Assembly (NCBI GenBank): GCA_903882245.1
Contig: CAIRWJ010000251.1
Coordinates: 1 to 5,562 of the forward strand
DNA: 5,562 nt
Origin: an uncultured Microbacteriaceae bacterium
GTDB taxonomy: Bacteria; Actinomycetota; Actinomycetes; Actinomycetales; Microbacteriaceae
Reading direction: 5' to 3'
Shown: positions 1 through 5,562 of the stretch, in pieces
Position numbering within the stretch: the stretch's first letter is position 1
Layout of the letters: the number at the start of each line of letters is the position of its first letter
Notes under the pieces: model-generated
The model's database searches: none
Told to the model about the DNA's origin: nothing
The model's input: only the letters and a program-made list of their open reading frames with translations
Made by a program: the position numbers and the translations under genes

Positions 1-1018
<1,018 letters not shown>

Positions 1019-1027
1019 GCGACGATC

Positions 1028-2143
1028 ATGAGTGACATCGAAATCGGTCGTGCCAAGCGAGCCCGCCGCGCGTTTTCGTTCGACGACATCGCGGTGGTGC
1101 CGAGTCGCCGAACCCGCGACCCAGAGGCCGTGAGTACCTCCTGGTCTATCGACGCACTCAAGTTTGAGATTCCGATCCTCGCTGCGCCGATGGACTCGGT
1201 CGTCTCACCCCGAACCGCGATCACCATCGGCAAACTCGGTGGAATCGGCGTTCTCAATCTCGAAGGACTGTGGACGCGGTACGACAATCCCGAAGCTGTC
1301 ATCGAGAAGATTCGTGAACTCCCCGTTGACATCGCGACCGCTGAAATGCAAAAGCTATACGCAGAGCCCATCAAACCGAAGCTCATCGAACAGCGTCTCG
1401 GCGAAATTCGGGATGCGGGTGTCCCTGTGGCGGGTGCCCTAAGTCCACAGCGCACCGTTGAATTCCACGACGTTGTGACGAAATCGGGAGTGGACCTCTT
1501 TGTGATTCGCGGCAACACTGTCAGCGCTGAGCACGTCTCGCCGACGGGTGAACCTCTTAATCTCAAGCAATTCATTTACGAACTTGATGTGCCCGTCATC
1601 GTCGGAGGGGCCGCGACGTACACGGCCGCACTCCACCTGATGCGAACGGGTGCAGCAGGCGTTCTCGTGGGATTTGGCGGAGGCGCGGCCTCAACCACAC
1701 GAACCTCGCTCGGAGTCGAGGTCCCCATGGCCACAGCGCTGGCAGATGTGGCTGGCGCGCGCCGTGATTATCTTGATGAATCCGGCGGCCGTTATGTTCA
1801 CGTCATCGCTGACGGAGGTCTCGGATTATCCGGAGACATCGTCAAGGCGATTGCGATGGGAGCCGACGCCGTGATGCTCGGCACGACTCTCGCGCGGGCG
1901 ACGGACACCCCAGGAAACGGCTGGCACTGGGGGCAAGAGGCTTATCACGCCGACCTTCCCCGTGGAAACCGCGTGTGGGTCGGCCAGATCGGGCCGCTCG
2001 ACGAAGTCCTGTTCGGACCGTCGCGCCACGCGAACGGGCAATCGAATCTCATCGGGGCACTGCGCCGAGCAATGGCGACCACCGGCTACAGCGACCTCAA
2101 GGAATTCCAACGGGTCGAGGTCGTTGTCGACCCCACCGCGTGA
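1028..2143 (+). CDS. guaB3: GuaB3-family IMP dehydrogenase-related protein
   Basis: A 371-residue TIM-barrel paralogue of GuaB, the usual length for GuaB3, without CBS domains. It starts at ATG 1028 with the family's EIEIGR-K-R segment, then SFDDIAVVPSRRTRDP, PMDSV at residues 54-58 and IADGGLGLSGDI around Asp262. It ends with GALRRAMATTGYSDLKEFQRVEVVV, typical of actinobacterial members. The loop matching the IMPDH catalytic GPGSICTTR reads GGGAASTTR, with Ser222 (codon 1691-1693) at the Cys position. The whole protein has no cysteine, and the Arg-Tyr flap motif of GuaB is not evident. Standard IMPDH turnover through a covalent E-XMP intermediate is therefore not possible. Cyanobacterial GuaB3 has been reported as a GMP reductase, but that group keeps a Cys, so the activity here is open. 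It sits 9 nt after guaB with only a weak AGGCGA ribosome site at 1017-1022, suggesting coupled translation. The family call is firm; the biochemical role is not. Confidence 0.93.
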   Translation: MSDIEIGRAKRARRAFSFDDIAVVPSRRTRDPEAVSTSWSIDALKFEIPILAAPMDSVVSPRTAITIGKLGGIGVLNLEGLWTRYDNPEAVIEKIRELPVDIATAEMQKLYAEPIKPKLIEQRLGEIRDAGVPVAGALSPQRTVEFHDVVTKSGVDLFVIRGNTVSAEHVSPTGEPLNLKQFIYELDVPVIVGGAATYTAALHLMRTGAAGVLVGFGGGAASTTRTSLGVEVPMATALADVAGARRDYLDESGGRYVHVIADGGLGLSGDIVKAIAMGADAVMLGTTLARATDTPGNGWHWGQEAYHADLPRGNRVWVGQIGPLDEVLFGPSRHANGQSNLIGALRRAMATTGYSDLKEFQRVEVVVDPTA

Positions 2144-2145
2144 TC

Positions 2146-2150
2146 AGGAA
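2146..2150 (+). promoter_or_regulatory. ribosome binding site of the SURF1 gene
   Basis: AGGAA lies in the 10-nt gap after guaB3 and three bases before ATG 2154. The spacing is tight, and the in-frame ATG at 2175 would lie 24 bases away. The site therefore supports 2154 as the start, although not decisively. Confidence 0.45.
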
Positions 2151-2153
2151 CCC

Positions 2154-2891
2154 ATGACGCGCGCATGGTGGGCGATGGCACGGCAGCCGCGCTGGATAGC
2201 CGGGCTCCTCGCGTGTCTCGCTCTTGCGGCGGTTTTTGCGGCGTTGGGGCAGTGGCAAGTAGAACGGGCTATCGCCGAGGCAACAATCGTCGAGGTGGAT
2301 ACCGAAACGCCAGTGCCCATCTCGTCGGTCCTTGACCCCGGAGCCGGACTGCCTCTGACCGATGGTGGTCGTCGTGTCACGGTGACCGCGACGTGGACTC
2401 AGGAACGACTCGTTGTCCTCGATCGACGCCAGGGAACTGACATGGGCGAGTGGCTGATTGCCAACGCCAGGACAGCCGACGGCGCGTGTCTCCCGGTCGC
2501 AATGGGGTGGGCGCCCAGCGTCAACCCTGACGAGTTCATCTTCATCGACGATTCACCATCCTCGCTCGTTGGGCGACTCGTTCCCAGCGACGATCCGTCG
2601 ACGGGCGACTACGACAACGACCGCCTGACTGTTGTGGCGAGCGCTGATCTCGTCAATCGCTGGGACTGCGACACGATATACGACGCCTTTCTCGTCCTCG
2701 ACACCGCCCAGCCCCCACTCGAGGTCATCGCGTCTGTCACTCCGTTGCCGCAGGCCACGCTCAACTGGCTCAACATTTTTTACGCCATCGAATGGGCGTT
2801 CTTCGCCGTGTTTGCGCTCTATTTCTGGTACCGCCTCGTCGCCGATGCAGTCGAGCGGGAAGCGGAAGCGGCGGGGGAACTCCAAGCCTAG
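2154..2891 (+). CDS. SURF1-family cytochrome c oxidase assembly protein
   Basis: A 245-residue membrane protein with the SURF1 layout: TM1 at about residues 14-32 followed by the hallmark GQWQ (32-35) and an Arg at 38; an extracytoplasmic domain of about 170 residues with the strands VVLDRRQG, GEWLIANAR and PVAMGWAP; and TM2 at about 207-226. SURF1 helps insert heme a into cytochrome c oxidase subunit I. The usual His at the start of TM2, a proposed heme ligand, is replaced here: the segment reads NWLNIFYAIEW with Asn207 in its place. Two Cys, 112 and 172, lie in the outer domain and could pair. The open frame extends upstream to 1962 inside guaB3, but GQWQ placement and the AGGAA site favour ATG 2154; ATG 2175 is an alternative. 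No oxidase genes are in view, and the position in a gua operon probably reflects conserved gene order. The family call rests on topology, GQWQ and the TM2 segment, as SURF1 diverges strongly in Actinobacteria. Confidence 0.85.
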   Translation: MTRAWWAMARQPRWIAGLLACLALAAVFAALGQWQVERAIAEATIVEVDTETPVPISSVLDPGAGLPLTDGGRRVTVTATWTQERLVVLDRRQGTDMGEWLIANARTADGACLPVAMGWAPSVNPDEFIFIDDSPSSLVGRLVPSDDPSTGDYDNDRLTVVASADLVNRWDCDTIYDAFLVLDTAQPPLEVIASVTPLPQATLNWLNIFYAIEWAFFAVFALYFWYRLVADAVEREAEAAGELQA

Positions 2892-2900
2892 AATTGGCGT

Positions 2901-3284
2901 ATGGCGATTGACCGTGAAAAGGCTCTGAAGGCAGAGAAGACGTATCGCGTCACCGCGTACATCACCGGAACCATGTTGTTATTGCTGACCGGCGAGATGG
3001 TCCTGAAGTACCTGCTCGGACTCGAAATCGAAGGGGGCGGCCCGTTCGGAATCGTCGCCCTCGTTCCCGTTGACACGGTTGTCGCCGCGAACATCTCGAC
3101 GATCATCCTCATTGTTCACGGCTGGCTCTATGTCGTCTACCTTCTCGGGTGCTTCCAGTTGTGGTCGGCGATGCGCTGGCCGCTCACGTACTTCCCCGTG
3201 CTCGCACTGGGCGGTGTCGTGCCGCTGCTCTCGTTCATCACCGAGCGCCGAGTTCACCGCATGGTTGAGGTGGGAACCCGGTGA
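2901..3284 (+). CDS. DUF3817 integral membrane protein
   Basis: A 127-residue inner-membrane protein of unknown function. Three predicted helices lie at about residues 17-39, 64-84 and 94-113. The family marks are HGWLYVVYL in the second helix (His73) and the closing [15 protein letters not shown] at about 104-118. The N-terminus is short, charged and Lys-rich and probably cytoplasmic. The loop between helices 1 and 2 is Gly-rich, with EGGGPFG at 44-50. The length is normal for the family. It starts 9 nt after the SURF1 gene with no convincing ribosome site, and its TGA overlaps the guaA start as GTGA, so both ends suggest translational coupling. DUF3817 genes often sit next to guaA in Actinobacteria (recalled, not checked). 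No function has been assigned to the family that I know of, and nothing in the sequence, such as a transporter or enzyme motif, suggests one. Confidence 0.87.
   Translation: MAIDREKALKAEKTYRVTAYITGTMLLLLTGEMVLKYLLGLEIEGGGPFGIVALVPVDTVVAANISTIILIVHGWLYVVYLLGCFQLWSAMRWPLTYFPVLALGGVVPLLSFITERRVHRMVEVGTR
3267..3272 (+). promoter_or_regulatory. ribosome binding site of guaA
   Basis: GAGGTG matches the anti-Shine-Dalgarno end of 16S rRNA over six bases and lies eight bases before GTG 3281, an ideal spacing. It sits inside the end of the DUF3817 gene. This fixes the GTG as the guaA start and implies that guaA can initiate strongly even though it overlaps the upstream gene by 4 nt. Confidence 0.7.
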
Positions 3285-4843
3285 CCACCCACCGTCCCGT
3301 CCTCGTCATCGATTTCGGGGCGCAATACGCGCAGTTGATTGCGCGTCGAGTTCGCGAGGCGCACGTCTATAGCGAGATTGTTCCGCACACCATCACGGCG
3401 GCCGAAGTGGCCGAAAAACAGCCTCTCGCCATCATTCTGTCCGGCGGCCCGTCGAGCGTGTACGAAGCCGGTTCGCCGTCGCTCGACCCCGGAATCGTCG
3501 CACTCGGTATTCCGGTCTTGGGAATTTGTTACGGATTTCAGGTCATGGCCCAGCAACTCGGTGGCGAAGTGGTGAACACCGGTTTACGTGAATACGGTGC
3601 GACCGAGGCTCGCGTGTCCGCCGGAGTTCTGTTCGCCGAACAGCCGGCTACGCAAACCTGCTGGATGAGCCACGGTGATCGCGTGGAAACGGCTCCGCCC
3701 GGATTCACGGTCACCGCGTCGACCGACGCGACACCCGTTGCGGCATTCGAAAACACCGAAACAAAGATGTTCGGAGTGCAGTGGCACCCCGAAGTCATGC
3801 ATTCTGATTTTGGGCAACGCGTCCTCGAAAACTTTCTGTGGAATGGCGCGGGAATTGCGCCGGACTGGACGAGTGGCAACGTTATCGACGAGCAGGTCAC
3901 CGCAATCCGTGTGCAGGTCGGTGGCGATCTGGTCATTTGCGGTCTTTCGGGCGGTGTCGATTCGGCGGTTGCGGCGGCACTCGTGCACAAGGCGATCGGC
4001 GATCAACTGATTTGCGTCTTCGTTGACCACGGCCTTCTGCGCGAAGGAGAACGCGAACAGGTCGAGCGCGATTTCGTGGCGGCCACCGGAGTTCGACTTG
4101 TCACGATCGATGTCGCGGACAGGTTTCTCGCCGAGTTGAAGGGTGTCACCGACCCCGAGACCAAACGCAAGACAATCGGTCGCGAATTCATTCGCGCATT
4201 TGAGACCGCGGAGGCCGACCTCGTCGCCGAGGCCGCAAACGCGGGCAAGAAGGTCCGATTCCTCGTGCAAGGAACCTTGTATCCCGACGTCGTCGAAAGC
4301 GGCGGAGGGAGCGGCACGGCGACCATCAAGTCGCATCACAACGTTGGCGGGCTCCCCGAGGATCTTCAGTTCGAACTCGTCGAGCCGCTTCGGCAACTAT
4401 TCAAGGATGAGGTGCGCGCGATTGGCCGTGAACTCGGGCTTCCGGAACTCATCGTTGGCCGCCAACCATTCCCCGGACCTGGACTCGGAATTCGAATCGT
4501 CGGCGAGGTCACGAAAGACCGTCTCGATTTGCTCCGTGCAGCCGACGCGATTGTTCGCGCCGAACTCACCGCTGACGGACTCGACCAGGACATCTGGCAG
4601 TGCCCCGTCGTTCTTCTCGCCGACGTTCGTTCGGTCGGAGTGCAGGGAGACGGACGCACGTACGGCCACCCCATCGTTTTGCGTCCTGTCTCGAGCGAAG
4701 ACGCGATGACCGCCGACTGGACACGCGTTCCCTACGATGTTCTCGCCAAGATTTCGAACCGCATCACCAACGAGGTCAAGGACGTCAATCGCGTGGTCCT
4801 CGATGTCACCTCAAAGCCACCCGGCACAATTGAGTGGGAATGA
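3281..4843 (+). CDS. guaA: GMP synthase (glutamine-hydrolysing)
   Basis: Converts XMP, ATP and glutamine to GMP, the last step of guanine nucleotide synthesis; cytoplasmic and normally a dimer. The 520 residues are full length and in the standard order. The class I glutamine amidotransferase domain (about 1-195) carries the oxyanion SGGPSS, nucleophile Cys83 in GICYGFQ, and His169 and Glu171 in QWHPEV. The ATP pyrophosphatase domain (about 200-395) has the PP-loop SGGVDS at 223-228, QGTLYPDV at 330-337 and [11 protein letters not shown] at 350-360. The C-terminal dimerisation and XMP-binding domain starts near [10 protein letters not shown] (396-405) and ends with the conserved KPPGTIEWE. All catalytic residues are present, so the enzyme should be active. 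The start is GTG at 3281, overlapping the DUF3817 stop by 4 nt, with a good GAGGTG site upstream. It is the last gene of the unit, and a hairpin terminator begins three bases after its stop. I see no frameshift or odd composition. Confidence 0.98.
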   Translation: MTTHRPVLVIDFGAQYAQLIARRVREAHVYSEIVPHTITAAEVAEKQPLAIILSGGPSSVYEAGSPSLDPGIVALGIPVLGICYGFQVMAQQLGGEVVNTGLREYGATEARVSAGVLFAEQPATQTCWMSHGDRVETAPPGFTVTASTDATPVAAFENTETKMFGVQWHPEVMHSDFGQRVLENFLWNGAGIAPDWTSGNVIDEQVTAIRVQVGGDLVICGLSGGVDSAVAAALVHKAIGDQLICVFVDHGLLREGEREQVERDFVAATGVRLVTIDVADRFLAELKGVTDPETKRKTIGREFIRAFETAEADLVAEAANAGKKVRFLVQGTLYPDVVESGGGSGTATIKSHHNVGGLPEDLQFELVEPLRQLFKDEVRAIGRELGLPELIVGRQPFPGPGLGIRIVGEVTKDRLDLLRAADAIVRAELTADGLDQDIWQCPVVLLADVRSVGVQGDGRTYGHPIVLRPVSSEDAMTADWTRVPYDVLAKISNRITNEVKDVNRVVLDVTSKPPGTIEWE

Positions 4844-4845
4844 GA

Positions 4846-4873
4846 AAAAGGCGCCGATTGCTCGGCGCCTTTT
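4846..4873. terminator. bidirectional intrinsic terminator
   Basis: A perfect 12-bp inverted repeat pairs 4846-4857 (AAAAGGCGCCGA) with 4862-4873 (TCGGCGCCTTTT) around a 4-base TTGC loop. It lies between the convergent guaA stop (4841-4843) and the stop of the minus-strand Bax inhibitor-like gene (4888-4890). The plus transcript ends in four U and the minus transcript in five, so it can stop both. Most of the U tract is itself paired with the A run, as is usual for bidirectional hairpins. Confidence 0.9.
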
Positions 4874-4887
4874 CCGTGAACGTGTGA

Positions 4888-5562
4888 CTAGTTGTTACCG
4901 CGGAAGATCGCGATCATTCGCAGGATTTCGAGGTACAACCAGACGACGGTGACGAGGATACCGAAAGCGCCCTGCCATGCGTAGACCGCGGGGACACCGC
5001 GCTCGGCGCCGAGCTTGATTGATTCGAAGTCGAGCACGAGCGAATACGCGGCGAGGAACACGACGACGACCCCAATGATGAGCCCGAGCGGGATTCCCAT
5101 GATGTTGGCCGAGCTCAAACCGAACTGAGCGTTACCGGTCACGCCGGTTGCCATGAGGATCATGTTGACGACCTGGTAAACGAGGTAGCCGACCATGGCG
5201 ACCGAAACGACCTTGGTCATGCGCGCCGACGAACGGAAACGTCCAGAGAGGAAGAGGAACAGGGTGACGCCGATGACGCCGAGCGTTCCGATCACGGCCA
5301 GGGTGACGATTCCGTCCCACATCGAGTTGAAGACCATCGAAATTGCTCCGACGAAAATTCCCTGCAGAACCGCATAGGCGATGATGAGCCCGGGAGACGG
5401 AACCTTCTTGAAGGTGTTGACGAGCCCAAGGACGAGTCCACCGACGAGGCCGACGATCATGACCGGGGGGAACGACGCGAAGGTCCAGCCGATGTACGCA
5501 CCGCCGATAAGAACGGCGAACGCGAGGATGGTCTTGATGATGGTGTCTTCGACGGTCATGCG
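4888..5562 (-). CDS. Bax inhibitor-1/YccA family membrane protein, N-terminus cut by window edge
   Basis: A very hydrophobic protein with about seven membrane helices. Counting from the Met at 5559-5557, they lie near residues 8-27, 29-47, 55-75, 80-103, 112-135, 150-170 and 190-213. The C-terminal segment DFESIKLGAERGVPAVYAWQ followed by GAFGILVTVVWLYLEILRM is the signature of the actinobacterial branch. Family members include pH-sensitive calcium-leak channels such as B. subtilis YetJ; the role in Actinobacteria is not settled. Full-length relatives run about 250-290 residues with a Pro/Ala-rich cytoplasmic stretch before helix 1. The 223 residues from this Met fall short, and the codon before it encodes Arg, matching an internal R-M-T segment in relatives, so this Met is probably internal and the gene continues past base 5562. 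It is convergent with guaA and shares its terminator. Asp177 and Glu211 may correspond to the acidic pH-sensing pair of YetJ (tentative alignment). Confidence 0.92.
   Translation of the reverse strand, partial: RMTVEDTIIKTILAFAVLIGGAYIGWTFASFPPVMIVGLVGGLVLGLVNTFKKVPSPGLIIAYAVLQGIFVGAISMVFNSMWDGIVTLAVIGTLGVIGVTLFLFLSGRFRSSARMTKVVSVAMVGYLVYQVVNMILMATGVTGNAQFGLSSANIMGIPLGLIIGVVVVFLAAYSLVLDFESIKLGAERGVPAVYAWQGAFGILVTVVWLYLEILRMIAIFRGNN

Noticed and set aside
1962..2153. Upstream extension of the SURF1 gene inside guaB3
   Set aside because: It would overlap 182 bases of guaB3 out of frame and add a low-similarity basic stretch. ATG 2154 places TM1 and GQWQ where the family has them.
3584..4396. 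270-codon minus-strand open frame opposite guaA
   Set aside because: It lies wholly within guaA, gives no recognisable protein, and is explained by codon bias on the coding strand.
5557..5559. ATG as the true start of the Bax inhibitor-like gene
   Set aside because: Relatives carry a cytoplasmic N-terminal stretch before this point, and the preceding codon continues the family pattern. The gene most likely continues beyond the window.

Overview
The window looks like a short contig (or contig edge) from an actinobacterium, most likely a member or relative of the Microbacteriaceae. The grounds are moderately high GC, the GuaB3-type IMPDH paralogue directly after guaB, the actinobacterial forms of SURF1, DUF3817 and Bax inhibitor-1, and, from memory of that family, the order guaB - guaB3 - SURF1 - DUF3817 - guaA. 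The family-level placement is inference.

Layout. Bases 1 to about 307 are a degenerate 18-nt tandem repeat. It makes best protein sense on the minus strand, as an Arg/Asp/Pro-rich disordered segment. At about 301-311 it switches abruptly to the 3' half of guaB (IMP dehydrogenase), which runs to 1018 on the plus strand. The N-terminal barrel half and the CBS pair of GuaB are missing, so this is either an assembly chimera (favoured) or a real rearrangement. After guaB come guaB3 (1028-2143), a SURF1-family cytochrome oxidase assembly protein (2154-2891), a three-helix DUF3817 membrane protein (2901-3284) and guaA, GMP synthase (3281-4843). All five are on the plus strand, with gaps of 9, 10 and 9 nt and a final 4-nt overlap, so they are probably one transcription unit. 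A perfect 12-bp hairpin at 4846-4873 ends it and also serves the convergent minus-strand gene, a Bax inhibitor-1/YccA membrane protein that runs off the right edge.

How the genes work together. GuaB oxidises IMP to XMP and GuaA aminates XMP to GMP, so the unit is mainly a guanine-nucleotide operon. GuaB3 sits between them but contains no cysteine at all and has Ser at the catalytic position, so it cannot use standard IMPDH covalent chemistry. SURF1 and DUF3817 are membrane proteins with no obvious purine role; their position is probably conserved gene order rather than a shared pathway.

No strong case for a previously undescribed system is visible. The points most worth checking are the guaB junction, the cysteine-free GuaB3 and the SURF1 without the usual heme-ligand histidine. 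There is no gene-free stretch over 300 bases apart from the repeat block, and I see no RNA genes, insertion sequences or CRISPR arrays.
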